This document shows, one piece after another, positions 1-7,111 of a stretch of 13,244 nucleotides of DNA. Within the stretch, counting starts at the first letter, position 1; every line of letters begins with the position of its first letter. The notes beneath the pieces were generated by a model. That model had not been told where the DNA came from. It was given only the letters and a program-made list of their open reading frames with translations, and did no database searches. The stretch lies in NCBI GenBank assembly GCA_041309145.1, contig JBFZAG010000150.1, positions 1-13,244 on the forward strand. Direction: 5' to 3'. The translations under genes were made by a program, and so were the position numbers. This DNA is from JAPLLS01 sp041309145 (GTDB lineage Bacteria > Omnitrophota > Gorgyraeia > Gygaellales > Profunditerraquicolaceae).

Positions 1-7
1 CACGGTT

Positions 8-835
8 TCAGTCACATTGAAGTTCTTTTTGCGCTTTCTCCGCTTGCTCGGGAGTGGGAGCGTTCCCGTGAAAATGACAAGCGTTTTCCATGAACGACAC
101 GCCCTTGCCTTTAGTGGTATGGGCAATAATGATCGAGGGTTTAAGTTTTATTGTCTTGGCCCGGTCAAAAGCTGCCAGGATCTCCGGCATATTATGGCCG
201 TCTATCTCTATGGTTTCCCAGCCGAAAGCCTGCCATTTATCCTTTACCGGCTCTATTCCCATGACTTCACTGACCTTGCCGTCTATCTGCAATCCGTTGA
301 AATCAAGAATAGCGCAAAGATTATCGCATTTGTAATGGCTGGCGGCCATGGCCGCTTCCCAGATATTGCCTTCCTGGGATTCGCCGTCCCCGATCAGGCA
401 GTAGACCCGGTAGTCTTTCTTATCCAGCCTGGCAGCCAGGCTCATCCCCAGAGCCACGGAAAGCCCCTGGCCCAGCGAACCGCTGGCTACGTCGACCCCC
501 GGAGTCCTGCGGTCAGGATGGCCCTGGAGCATCGCTCCCAGCTTCCTTAGTTTGAGCAATTCTTCTTTAGGGAAATATCCGGCTTCCGCCAGGACCGTAT
601 ACCATAAAGGGCAGCAATGGCCTTTGGACATGTGGAACCTGTCCCTTTCCGGCCACTGGGGATTCTTAGGATCATGGCGGAGCACCGCGAAATACAGGGC
701 CGTGACCAGATCGGCCGAAGAAAGGCTTCCTCCGGGGTGTCCGGAACAAGCCCGGCAGATGATCTCCACGATCGCCTTGCGGACCTGTCTGGTTCTGGCT
801 TCTAATTCTTTGATCTGTTTATCGGTATAAGGCAT
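8..835 (-). CDS. Transketolase, N-terminal (TPP-binding) subunit of a split enzyme
   Basis: This 275-residue protein corresponds to the first half of transketolase, which binds thiamine diphosphate and moves two-carbon ketol units between sugar phosphates in the pentose phosphate pathway. Visible motifs are SGHPGG (residues 31-36), the substrate/cofactor stretch SKGH near 70-73, and the TPP/Mg motif GDGES starting at 149 and ending at Asn180. Full-length transketolase is about 620-670 residues, so the pyrimidine-binding and C-terminal domains are absent. Split transketolases with separate N and C subunits are well known in bacteria and archaea, so this is not read as a truncation. In the window's first 15 bases, a GTG that overlaps this gene's end (bases 13-15) opens a frame reading M-T-E-T-V. 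It could be the start of the C-terminal subunit, which would lie off the left edge. The start at 835 has no good Shine-Dalgarno. The gene follows the TPR gene by 30 bases and is probably co-transcribed with it. Confidence 0.93.
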   Translation of the reverse strand: MPYTDKQIKELEARTRQVRKAIVEIICRACSGHPGGSLSSADLVTALYFAVLRHDPKNPQWPERDRFHMSKGHCCPLWYTVLAEAGYFPKEELLKLRKLGAMLQGHPDRRTPGVDVASGSLGQGLSVALGMSLAARLDKKDYRVYCLIGDGESQEGNIWEAAMAASHYKCDNLCAILDFNGLQIDGKVSEVMGIEPVKDKWQAFGWETIEIDGHNMPEILAAFDRAKTIKLKPSIIIAHTTKGKGVSFMENACHFHGNAPTPEQAEKAQKELQCD

Positions 836-865
836 GCTGGCATAAAGCTGGATTTATAGAAAAAT

Positions 866-1846
866 TTACTTTTTATCTTTAAGGTCTTCTATCTTTTTCT
901 TAACCTCGGTTTTTTCCGGATTGATTTTCAGGGATTTCTCCCAGTTTTCCCGGGCTTTGACCAGGTCGTGCATTTTAAAATAAGAATCTCCCAGATGCTC
1001 AAAGATAACCGGATCTTCCAAAAGACCGGCGGCTTTTTCCAGCTCCTTGACCGCTTCCTTGATCTTGCCCTGTTTGAAAAACAGCCAGCCGAGGCTGTCG
1101 ATATACGCCCCGTTTTCCGGCTCGGCCTCTAATGCTTTCCGGATCATTTTTTCGGCTTCTCCCAGATTCCGGTTTTCTTCGACGTATAAATAACCCAGGT
1201 AATTCAAGGCCTGGTGGTAGTCGGGCTTGAGCTCCAGGACTTTCTTCAGTTCCTCCACCGCCGCGTCTCTTTTTTTCTGCTCATCCAGGATATTAGCCAG
1301 ATAAAAATGGGCCTCAACATCACCCGGGGCTATCCCGATTATGGCGCGGAAAGTCTCTTCCGCGGACTTATAATTTTTCTGCTGAAGATATAAAGTGCCC
1401 AGACTCTTGATGATGCTTGTGTTCTTGGGTTCCAGCTTGGCGGCGTTCTGAAGGGCCTTTTCGTATTCTTTTCCCGCTTCGGAAAGATTTTCCTGGGAGA
1501 AATACAAAAGGGCGAGGATGGCGTGAGGTTCGACCGCTTCAGGCTCAAGAGCGATAGAGCGGTTGATCTCTTCTATAGCCTGAGGGATCTGCTTCTGCTT
1601 GATATAGGCCGCGGCCAGGCTTAAATGGACGACCGGATTTTTATCGTCAATTTTTAAGGCTTTTTTGTATTCCTGGACCGCCAGATCAATATCGCCCTGC
1701 TTCTCATAGATGCCGGCCATGATATAGCGGCTCAAAGCGGAAGAAGCCCGGCGGTCTAAAGCCAAAGCTTTTCCCTCAGCGGCGAAAATAACCGCCAGAA
1801 AAGAAAGCAAAAAAGCGATACTTCTTCTATATAAAGTAGAAAGCAT
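866..1846 (-). CDS. Secreted tetratricopeptide-repeat (TPR) protein
   Basis: This 326-residue protein starts with a signal peptide: basic residues (YRRS), a hydrophobic stretch at about 10-23, and a small-residue cleavage site around KALA at 26-29. The rest is about eight consecutive 34-residue TPR units from roughly residue 36 to 320. They show the usual alternation of A/G/L/Y positions and end in a Lys-rich tail. TPR arrays are protein-interaction scaffolds, and no enzymatic domain is visible. It probably acts in the periplasm or at the outer membrane, in assembly or secretion, but the partner cannot be read from the sequence. An in-frame TAA lies two codons upstream of the ATG, so the start is well fixed even though the Shine-Dalgarno is weak. 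It lies between the COX24-like gene and transketolase in the same orientation. Confidence 0.88.
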   Translation of the reverse strand: MLSTLYRRSIAFLLSFLAVIFAAEGKALALDRRASSALSRYIMAGIYEKQGDIDLAVQEYKKALKIDDKNPVVHLSLAAAYIKQKQIPQAIEEINRSIALEPEAVEPHAILALLYFSQENLSEAGKEYEKALQNAAKLEPKNTSIIKSLGTLYLQQKNYKSAEETFRAIIGIAPGDVEAHFYLANILDEQKKRDAAVEELKKVLELKPDYHQALNYLGYLYVEENRNLGEAEKMIRKALEAEPENGAYIDSLGWLFFKQGKIKEAVKELEKAAGLLEDPVIFEHLGDSYFKMHDLVKARENWEKSLKINPEKTEVKKKIEDLKDKK

Positions 1847-1927
1847 TATAAATTAGCTATCCCGTCTAGACTCTGAACGCAGGCGATCCCGGCGCAAAAA
1901 ACTCCGGGCTGGAAGATCACGACTTCA

Positions 1928-2029
1928 TCAGCCCCAATCGCGCTTCTTCAGGTGGCGAAGACGACGACGGATCTTCTTTCTTTTGTGTGTTTTGATCTTC
2001 TGTCTTTTTCTTTTTTTGCCGCAAGGCAT
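1928..2029 (-). CDS. AURKAIP1/COX24-domain small basic protein (bS22-like)
   Basis: This 33-residue gene was found by reading the gap between hisG and the TPR gene. It has an ATG at 2029, a TGA ending at 1928, and a strong Shine-Dalgarno (AGGAG) six bases before the start. The product begins MPCGKKRKRQKIKTHKRKK and ends KRDWG; 18 of 33 residues are Lys or Arg. The opening M-P-x-GKKRKR-x-K-x-x-THKRKK closely resembles the small AURKAIP1/COX24-domain proteins of Bacteroidetes and related phyla. These are related in type to the mycobacterial small-subunit protein bS22 and the mitochondrial mS38 (AURKAIP1). By analogy it would bind 16S rRNA in the small ribosomal subunit. The start lies 25 bases after the hisG stop, so it is probably on the hisG transcript. 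Family assignment rests on remembered motif similarity; function is inference. Confidence 0.8.
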   Translation of the reverse strand: MPCGKKRKRQKIKTHKRKKIRRRLRHLKKRDWG

Positions 2030-2054
2030 TTCTTGCTCCTTTGCTTATGCAGAA

Positions 2055-2939
2055 TTAATAAATCAACTTGTTCAGCGGGTATTCGATTATCCCTTCCGCC
2101 CCCGCTTTCTTCAAAGCCGGGATCAAAGTCCGGACCACGTTTTCATCGATGATCGTCTCCACCGCTACCCAGCCTGAGCTGGCCAGCCCGGAGATCGTCG
2201 GTTTCTTCAAAGCGGGCAGCAGAGAAACGATCTTGCTCACGTCTGTCGCCTTGACATTCATCTTTAAACCTACTTTTCCTTCGGCGGCGATCGCTCCCTT
2301 TAAAAGCAGGGCGATCTGCTCCATCTTGTTTTTCTTCCAAGTATCCTTAAATGAGCTTTTATTGGCGATAAACTGGGTGGTGGATTCGCATAACGTGGCG
2401 ATGATCGCCAGCTTGTTGGCTTTCAGGCTTCTTCCGGTCTCGGTGACATCGACGATAGCGTCGACCAGCCCGGCGTTGACCTTGACTTCCGTGGCCCCCC
2501 AGGAAAACTCCACGTCCACTTTGACTTTATTTTTGGCGAAATAATCTTTGGTCACGTTGACCAGCTCGGTGGCGACCCTTTTGTTCTTCAGGGCCTTGAC
2601 CGACTTCATTTTCGAAGATTCCGGCACAGCCAGGACCCAGCGGACCTTGCCCATGCTGACCTTGGAATAAATTAAGTCGGTGATCCTGACCACGTCCGAG
2701 CGGTTTTCCAGGATCCAGTCATTGCCGGTGATCCCGCAATCAAGGGCGCCGTCCTGCACGTAGCGGGACATCTCCTGGGCCCTTAAAAGCACGCATTCGA
2801 TCTGGGGGTCGTCGATAGACGGAAAATAAGACCGCTCCGAAGAAAGCCCGACCTTGAACCCGGCTTTCTGGAACATCTTGAAAGTCGCTTCCTGAAGGCT
2901 CCCCTTAGGCAGCCCTAATTTCAACACCTTATCTTTCAT
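2055..2939 (-). CDS. hisG: ATP phosphoribosyltransferase, long form
   Basis: HisG joins ATP and PRPP to give phosphoribosyl-ATP, the first committed step of histidine synthesis in the cytoplasm. The protein is 294 residues, the size of the long form that carries its own C-terminal regulatory domain and needs no HisZ. Visible motifs are the N-terminal LPKGSLQEAT (residues 10-19), LRAQEMSRYV (52-61), ALDCGITGNDW (65-75) and the PRPP-binding loop VDVTETGRSLKAN (163-175). The region from about 205 to the end fits the ACT-like histidine-sensing HisG_C domain. A Shine-Dalgarno-like GGAAAGG lies about ten bases before the ATG. No other his gene is in the window, so it is separated from most of its pathway. 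A good promoter and a GC-rich hairpin lie just upstream. Confidence 0.95.
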   Translation of the reverse strand: MKDKVLKLGLPKGSLQEATFKMFQKAGFKVGLSSERSYFPSIDDPQIECVLLRAQEMSRYVQDGALDCGITGNDWILENRSDVVRITDLIYSKVSMGKVRWVLAVPESSKMKSVKALKNKRVATELVNVTKDYFAKNKVKVDVEFSWGATEVKVNAGLVDAIVDVTETGRSLKANKLAIIATLCESTTQFIANKSSFKDTWKKNKMEQIALLLKGAIAAEGKVGLKMNVKATDVSKIVSLLPALKKPTISGLASSGWVAVETIIDENVVRTLIPALKKAGAEGIIEYPLNKLIY

Positions 2940-2961
2940 TACTGATCAACCTTTCCAACTC

Positions 2962-2980
2962 ACCCACCCCGGGGGTGGGT
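2962..2980 (-). promoter_or_regulatory. GC-rich hairpin in the hisG leader
   Basis: ACCCACCCC and GGGGTGGGT form a perfect 9-bp inverted repeat around a single G, so in RNA a few central pairs would open to make a loop. It lies inside the predicted leader of hisG (about 65 nt), ending about ten bases before the Shine-Dalgarno. No U-run follows, so it is not a normal terminator. It could protect the 5' end of the mRNA or tune translation. The structure is seen directly; the role is inference. Confidence 0.55.
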
Positions 2981-3010
2981 ATAAACAAAAATAATCTCAC
3001 ACGGATTTTT

Positions 3011-3039
3011 ATTATACAGGCTCCGCCTGGGCTTGTAAA
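3011..3039 (-). promoter_or_regulatory. Sigma-70-type promoter for hisG and downstream genes
   Basis: On the minus strand, TTTACA (3039-3034), a 17-bp spacer and a perfect TATAAT (3016-3011) make a near-consensus housekeeping promoter. Transcription would begin near 3004, about 65 bases before the hisG ATG. It probably drives hisG, the COX24-like gene, the TPR gene and transketolase, since no strong terminator is visible between them. Confidence 0.75.
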
Positions 3040-3103
3040 GGAAAATAAAAAAGCAAAGCCGGACTTGGTTTCTCGCAATTACCGAGCACAACACTTAATT
3101 CAT

Positions 3104-3131
3104 TTGTAATTTAACGGATTTTGGTTATAAT
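3104..3131 (+). promoter_or_regulatory. Likely promoter of the PpiD/SurA-like gene
   Basis: A perfect -10 hexamer TATAAT is at 3126-3131. A weak -35 candidate TTGTAA is at 3104-3109 with a 16-bp spacer. Transcription would begin near 3138, about 34 bases before the ATG at 3172. It lies back-to-back with the hisG promoter. The -10 sits inside the extended reading frame that opens at a TTG at 3121, which argues against using that TTG as the start. Confidence 0.55.
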
Positions 3132-3171
3132 AAAGAAATACCTTAACTTTAAAACTTACTGGAGGATCGCC

Positions 3172-4587
3172 ATGCTGCGCAAACTTCACAACAAAAAAAT
3201 TCAAAAAAGGATCTGGATAGTCTTACTGGTCTTCATTCTGCCCGGCTTTGTCATCTGGGGATTCTCAAGCTCGATCAGGAGCGTGAAAGAGACCGACTCC
3301 GGATACGGCAAGATCTTTAACCGCAGCATTTCCCGGGAAAAATACATCGAAGCCGTGCGGGCGGTGGAAGTCCAGCTCCAGATGCAGTTCGGAGATTCCT
3401 TTGACCAGGTCCGCAAATTTTTCTCTGAGCGCTATAAAGATATGGCCCTGCAAAGGCTGGTCATGCTTTATGAAGCCGAAAAAAGAAGGATCCGGGTCAG
3501 CGACTCGGAGCTGATCTCCTACATCCAGAAAGACCCTTCCTTCTACCGCAAAGGCGTGTTCGACAACAGCCTCTACGAGCAGATCATCAAATACAGCCTG
3601 CACTTGCAGCCCCGCTCTTTTGAAGAGATCAGCCGCCAGAACCTCCTCATCCGCAAACTGGTGGAAGATGTGACCAGGGAAGTCAAAGTCAGCGAAGCTG
3701 AGATCCTGGAAGCCTATAATAAGGAAAACGCCCAGATAAGCGTCTCTTACCTGGCGGCGATCCCCGCGGATTTCGCTCGCGACATCAAACCCGGCGAGAC
3801 CGAGATCAAAGAATACTTTGATAAAAACTCTCTCCTGTTCAAGAAGCCGCTCTCTTTTAACCTGGAATACCTGGCCCTGGATTCGATTGGCCAGATCAAG
3901 GACTTAAAAGAGCGGCTGGAAAAGAATGAAGATCTGGATAAGATCGCCAAAGACAGCGGCCTTTCCGTCAAAGCAACAGGCCTGTTCGCGGAAGCTGACC
4001 CTATCCCCGGGATCGGTTGGTCGCAGGAAATTTCCCAGTCTCTTGCAGCGCTGAAGATCGGGGAGCTGATGGGGCCGATGGAGATCGAAAAAAAATCTTA
4101 TCTTTTCCGGCTCAAGGAAAAAAAAGATCCGTTCGTTCCGGAGCTTAAAGATATTACGGAAGAAGTCAAAGCCCGTTTAGTCAAAGATAAGTCCCGGGAA
4201 ATGGCCAAGGCCAAGATCGCTGAGTGCGCCAAAAAGATCAAGGATATGTCGGCATCGGGGCTGATTGAAGCCGATTTCGAAAAGATCGCCCGGGAATTTA
4301 GCCTTAAATCCGCGGCCAGCGGCCTGTTTAAATTCAACAGCTATATCGAAGGGGTCGGCGCCTCGGACAACTTCTTTGCCGCGGCCGAAAACCTTAAAGC
4401 TAACGCGGCCAGCGAAGTGATCGAAATGCCTTCCGGCTTCTATATCCTCAAGCTCAAAGAAAAGCCGCCGATAGACCAGAAAAAATTCGACGAAGAAAAG
4501 GCCAAGTTCAGCGAAGAACTGCTGGCCAAGAAAAAAATGGAATTCTTCGACCAATTCCTCAAAGAGCTGATCAAAAAATCCCAATAA
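3172..4587 (+). CDS. Membrane-anchored PpiD/SurA-like peptidyl-prolyl isomerase or chaperone
   Basis: This is a 471-residue protein when started at the ATG at 3172, which has a strong GGAGG six bases upstream. The open frame extends to a TTG at 3121, but a promoter -10 box overlaps that stretch. A short basic N-terminus (LRKLHNKKIQKR) is followed by one membrane segment at about 14-31 (IWIVLLVFILPGFVIWGF). The rest would be periplasmic. The region to about 190 resembles the SurA/PpiD N-terminal chaperone domain. A parvulin-like region at about 210-340 shows the GELMGPMEIEKKSYLFRL pattern, and a second divergent copy lies near 400-440. The tail is rich in charged helix. PpiD-type proteins help fold outer-membrane or secreted proteins, but isomerase activity cannot be judged here because the catalytic residues are not clear. 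It is the only plus-strand gene in the window. Confidence 0.85.
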   Translation: MLRKLHNKKIQKRIWIVLLVFILPGFVIWGFSSSIRSVKETDSGYGKIFNRSISREKYIEAVRAVEVQLQMQFGDSFDQVRKFFSERYKDMALQRLVMLYEAEKRRIRVSDSELISYIQKDPSFYRKGVFDNSLYEQIIKYSLHLQPRSFEEISRQNLLIRKLVEDVTREVKVSEAEILEAYNKENAQISVSYLAAIPADFARDIKPGETEIKEYFDKNSLLFKKPLSFNLEYLALDSIGQIKDLKERLEKNEDLDKIAKDSGLSVKATGLFAEADPIPGIGWSQEISQSLAALKIGELMGPMEIEKKSYLFRLKEKKDPFVPELKDITEEVKARLVKDKSREMAKAKIAECAKKIKDMSASGLIEADFEKIAREFSLKSAASGLFKFNSYIEGVGASDNFFAAAENLKANAASEVIEMPSGFYILKLKEKPPIDQKKFDEEKAKFSEELLAKKKMEFFDQFLKELIKKSQ

Positions 4588-4689
4588 AATAAAGGGGACG
4601 CTTCTATTTAACCTTGTCAACCTACGCGGTTGCCACTTCTGGCAACCGCGTAGGTTGATCTCAAAATAAATAGAAACGTCCCCTTTATT
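4588..4689. repeat. Composite palindrome, GGGGACG family, copy A
   Basis: The outer arms at 4588-4610 and 4667-4689 are inverted copies with a single mismatch; the core is GGGGACGCTTCTATTTA against GGGGACGTTTCTATTTA. They enclose a separate perfect 19-bp hairpin (4617-4658). The element starts on the base after the stop codon of the PpiD-like gene. Two relatives lie at 8151-8226 and 9269-9328. It looks like a REP/MITE-type interspersed element; no transposase is encoded in it. Confidence 0.8.
4617..4658. repeat. Perfect 19-bp hairpin nested inside copy A
   Basis: TCAACCTACGCGGTTGCCA at 4617-4635 and its exact reverse complement at 4640-4658 flank a CTTC loop. The other two members of the family have only a 20-22 base unstructured centre, so this inner palindrome may be a second element inserted into, or carried by, the first. 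Confidence 0.8.
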
Positions 4690-4706
4690 CTTTATTCCTA
4701 AAAGCA

Positions 4707-4741
4707 AAGGGCCGGCTACCTGATCCAGGGAGCCGGCCCTT
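4707..4741. terminator. Bidirectional Rho-independent terminator
   Basis: AAGGGCCGGCT (4707-4717) and AGCCGGCCCTT (4731-4741) form an 11-bp stem with a 13-base loop. It lies between two converging genes, the PpiD-like gene (+) and ferredoxin (-). T-rich tracts flank both sides (CTTTTTT at 4751-4757 downstream on plus; TTTGCTTTT on minus), so it can stop transcription from both directions. Confidence 0.75.
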
Positions 4742-4755
4742 ATATTCTTACTTTT

Positions 4756-4938
4756 TTAGCTGACTTTGATCGCGTTGACCGGGCACTGCTCGGCCACTTC
4801 TTTGAGGTTGTGCTCGCTGCAGGCATTGGCTTTGACGTGAGCGATCCCGTCGCCTTCGACCTTAAAAACCTCCGGACAGCCCTGCTCGCACAGCCCGCAT
4901 CCTACGCAAGTCCCTTCATCAACTGTAATTTTCGCCAT
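4756..4938 (-). CDS. Single-cluster [4Fe-4S] ferredoxin, Thermotoga type
   Basis: This 60-residue electron carrier has one cluster motif. Cys11, Cys14, Cys17 and the late Cys52 (in CPVNAI) match the cluster ligands of small monocluster ferredoxins such as that of Thermotoga maritima. Cys21 and Cys40 match the pair that forms a disulfide in that protein. It lies 96 bases behind porB in the same direction, with a good Shine-Dalgarno (AAAGGA). It probably accepts electrons from the pyruvate:ferredoxin oxidoreductase encoded upstream. That partnership is inferred from position. A terminator-like hairpin in the gap suggests its expression may be set partly apart from the Por subunits. Confidence 0.92.
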   Translation of the reverse strand: MAKITVDEGTCVGCGLCEQGCPEVFKVEGDGIAHVKANACSEHNLKEVAEQCPVNAIKVS

Positions 4939-4979
4939 TTTAATTTCCTTTCGAATTCTTGTAACTGTTGTTATAGAAG

Positions 4980-5014
4980 AAAAATTCGACCCCGAGGCGG
5001 GATACGCCGAGGGG
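4980..5014 (-). terminator. Terminator-like hairpin between porB and ferredoxin
   Basis: In the minus-strand transcript, CCCC-TC-GGCG, a TATCC loop and CGCC-TC-GGGG fold into a stem of two 4-bp blocks separated by a 2x2 mismatch. TCGA and a five-base U-run (4984-4980) follow. The shape is that of an intrinsic terminator with an imperfect stem, so it may be leaky and reduce read-through from porB into the ferredoxin gene. The effect is inference. Confidence 0.45.
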
Positions 5015-5034
5015 GGGATTTTCTACTACGCCGG

Positions 5035-5919
5035 CTATTCCGGCTGGGGTTCGACTTTCAGGCCGTATTTAGCGATATTGCTATCCGCCACGTCCTGGAT
5101 CTTTTTGATCTCATCCGGGCTGTTCAATAAATGCTTGAACCTTCCCTGGGCCTTTAAATAATCCGTGACCGGCTTGGGCGTTATCTTGCGCGCCGAGATC
5201 ATTTTCCCGTTCTCATATTCAAAAATAGGATACAGCCCGGTTTCCACCGCCAGTTTTCCGATCTCCAGGCTCTGGTTAGGAGCGTACTGCCACCCTAAAG
5301 GACAGGGAACATGGATCTGCAGATACTTCGGGCCTTTGATCGAAAAAGCTTTTTTGACTTTTCTGGTTATATCCTGAGGGAACCCGATGCTCGCTGTAGC
5401 CACATAAGGGATGCCGTGAGCCAAAGCGATCTCCGGCATGGGTTTTTTCATTCTCAGATTGCCGAAAGATTTTTCCCCTTTAGGGGTAGTGGTGGTGTTC
5501 GCGGAAAACGGAGTGAGCCCGCTTCTCTGGATACCGGTGTTCATATAAGCTTCATTATCGTAACAAATATACAAAATATCATGGCCTCTTTCCCACATCC
5601 CGGAAAGTGACTGCAGCCCGATATCCGCGGTTCCGCCGTCTCCGGCTTCAGCGATAATATTGATCCCCTCTTTTTTGCCTAAATATTTCAGGCCGGCTTC
5701 CACTCCGGAAGCGACCGCCGGAGCGTTCTCGAACAAAGAGTGGATAAACGGCACTTCCCAGGCTGATTCCGGGTATTTGGTGGAAAATACTTCCAGGCAG
5801 CCGGTGTTATTGGCGACCATGGTGTTTTTTCCCGCCGCGTCAAGCACTAATCTCACTGCCAGGGACTGACCGCAGCCGGCGCAGGCAGTATGTCCGGAAC
5901 TAAAAAGATGGTTACTCAT
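5035..5919 (-). CDS. porB: Pyruvate:ferredoxin oxidoreductase, beta subunit
   Basis: This 294-residue TPP-binding subunit is the catalytic partner of PorA in converting pyruvate and CoA to acetyl-CoA, CO2 and reduced ferredoxin. Cys13 and Cys16 (ACAGCGQ), Cys41 (NNTGCLEV) and Cys206 (HVPCPLGW) fit the four ligands of the proximal [4Fe-4S] cluster. The TPP motif is GDGGTADIGLQ, and DNEAYMNTGIQRSG is characteristic of PorB. The start overlaps the end of porA by eight bases, and its Shine-Dalgarno (AAAGGAG) lies inside porA, as expected for translational coupling. Pyruvate is preferred over other 2-oxoacids because the subunit sequences and the G-D-A-B order match classical PorGDAB. A 2-ketoisovalerate-type enzyme is a weaker alternative. 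Confidence 0.93.
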   Translation of the reverse strand: MSNHLFSSGHTACAGCGQSLAVRLVLDAAGKNTMVANNTGCLEVFSTKYPESAWEVPFIHSLFENAPAVASGVEAGLKYLGKKEGINIIAEAGDGGTADIGLQSLSGMWERGHDILYICYDNEAYMNTGIQRSGLTPFSANTTTTPKGEKSFGNLRMKKPMPEIALAHGIPYVATASIGFPQDITRKVKKAFSIKGPKYLQIHVPCPLGWQYAPNQSLEIGKLAVETGLYPIFEYENGKMISARKITPKPVTDYLKAQGRFKHLLNSPDEIKKIQDVADSNIAKYGLKVEPQPE

Positions 5920-7093
5920 AATTCTCCTTTAATAATTCTGGTTTCAGGTCAATGAACTCGCAGGCCTTCTCTTTCTTGGTCAAAGCGCTGTAGATCTCTT
6001 TGATCGAATCCTTGGTGATATCCCTTCCTCCCAGGCCGACCACGAAACTGGAGATCATTTTCGGCTTCTTGGCCTTGCCGAAGAAAGACGCTTTGATCTC
6101 CGCGGCTAAAGGCGCGAAAGATCCGAGGGAAACCGAGCGGTCCAGGACCGCGACTTTCGGGACGTTCTTCAGCGCTTCGTAGATCTCCTGCGCCGGGAAA
6201 GGCCGGAAAGAAGTGATCTTCAAAAGCCCGACTTTCTTGCCTTTTTTCCTTAATTCGTCGATCACGTCCTTGATCGTCCCGCAGACCGAGCCCATGGCCA
6301 CGATCACCCGTTCCGCGTCTTTGATCTGATAGCCCTCGACCAGGCCGTTGTAAGTCCGGCCGAAGACCTTGGCGAATTCCGCGGTTAATTTAGGTATCAA
6401 AGCTAAGGCTTTTTTCTGGGTTTCGTGGATAGCGTAGCGGGCTTCCATATAATAATCCGGGTCAGCCAAAGGCCCCAGGGTCTGGGGATTGTCCACGTCA
6501 AGTTTATACAAAGCTTTATACGGGGGCAGGTATTTATCCACCTGCTCCTGGGTGGGCATGTCCACGGTCTCGATCCCGTGGGTGAGAATAAATCCGTCCA
6601 TGCAGACCATGACCGGAAGCATGATGTTCTTGTCTTCGGCCAAACGGTAAGCCAGGATATGGAAATCCAGGGCTTCCTGGTTGTCTTCGGCGTAAAGCTG
6701 GATCCATCCGGCGTCGCGCAAAGAGATCGTGTCCTGCTGGTCGTTCCAGATATTGATCGGAGCGGAAACCGCCCGGTTGGCGTCGGTCAGAACGATCGGC
6801 AAACGCATGCCGGCGATATTGAAGATCACTTCGGCCATAAGTAATAGCCCCTGCGAGGAAGTCGCGGTGTACGACCTGACCCCGGTGGCTTCCGAGCCCA
6901 GGACCACTGAGGCCGCGGAGTGCTCGCTTTCCACGTTGACGAACTGCGAGTCCAGGTGGCCGTCGGCGACCATCTGGGCCAGCTCCTCCACGATATGGGT
7001 CTGGGGAGTGATCGGATAAGCCGAGATCACGCCGGGCCGACAGAGCTTAACCGCTTTTGCTACGATCATCGAACCTTCTAGTAATTCTTTCAT
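5912..7093 (-). CDS. porA: Pyruvate:ferredoxin oxidoreductase, alpha subunit
   Basis: This 393-residue subunit carries the pyrimidine-binding and transketolase C-terminal-like domains of the 2-oxoacid oxidoreductase. Near the N-terminus, SAYPITPQT (about residue 24) and the ESEHSAASVVLGSEATG stretch are family hallmarks. The segment NRAVSAPINIWNDQQD followed by DAGWIQLYAE is typical of PorA as opposed to KorA or VorA. Length is normal (about 390). A Shine-Dalgarno (GAGGG) sits nine bases before the ATG, which follows the porD stop by 18 bases. No cluster-binding cysteines are expected or seen in this subunit. Confidence 0.93.
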   Translation of the reverse strand: MKELLEGSMIVAKAVKLCRPGVISAYPITPQTHIVEELAQMVADGHLDSQFVNVESEHSAASVVLGSEATGVRSYTATSSQGLLLMAEVIFNIAGMRLPIVLTDANRAVSAPINIWNDQQDTISLRDAGWIQLYAEDNQEALDFHILAYRLAEDKNIMLPVMVCMDGFILTHGIETVDMPTQEQVDKYLPPYKALYKLDVDNPQTLGPLADPDYYMEARYAIHETQKKALALIPKLTAEFAKVFGRTYNGLVEGYQIKDAERVIVAMGSVCGTIKDVIDELRKKGKKVGLLKITSFRPFPAQEIYEALKNVPKVAVLDRSVSLGSFAPLAAEIKASFFGKAKKPKMISSFVVGLGGRDITKDSIKEIYSALTKKEKACEFIDLKPELLKENYE

Positions 7094-7111
7094 CTTTAAT
7101 ATCCCTCTTTT

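Noticed and set aside
17..550. Long plus-strand open frame opposite transketolase (177 codons)
   Set aside because: It is antisense to a clear transketolase subunit, has no ribosome-binding site and shows no recognisable family; it reflects the codon bias of the real gene.
1888..1908. A short inverted repeat (CCCGG...CCGGG) before the TPR gene as a terminator
   Set aside because: The stem is only 5 bp with an 11-base loop and no U-run after it on the minus strand.
3121..3171. An N-terminal extension of the PpiD-like protein starting at TTG
   Set aside because: The stretch holds the promoter -10 box TATAAT. The ATG at 3172 has a strong GGAGG and is followed by a normal basic N-terminus and membrane anchor.
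4177..4707. Minus-strand open frame of 176 codons under the PpiD-like gene and across palindrome A
   Set aside because: It is the mirror of the plus-strand coding sequence, Phe/Leu-rich as expected for the antisense of a Lys/Glu-rich protein, and crosses an interspersed repeat.
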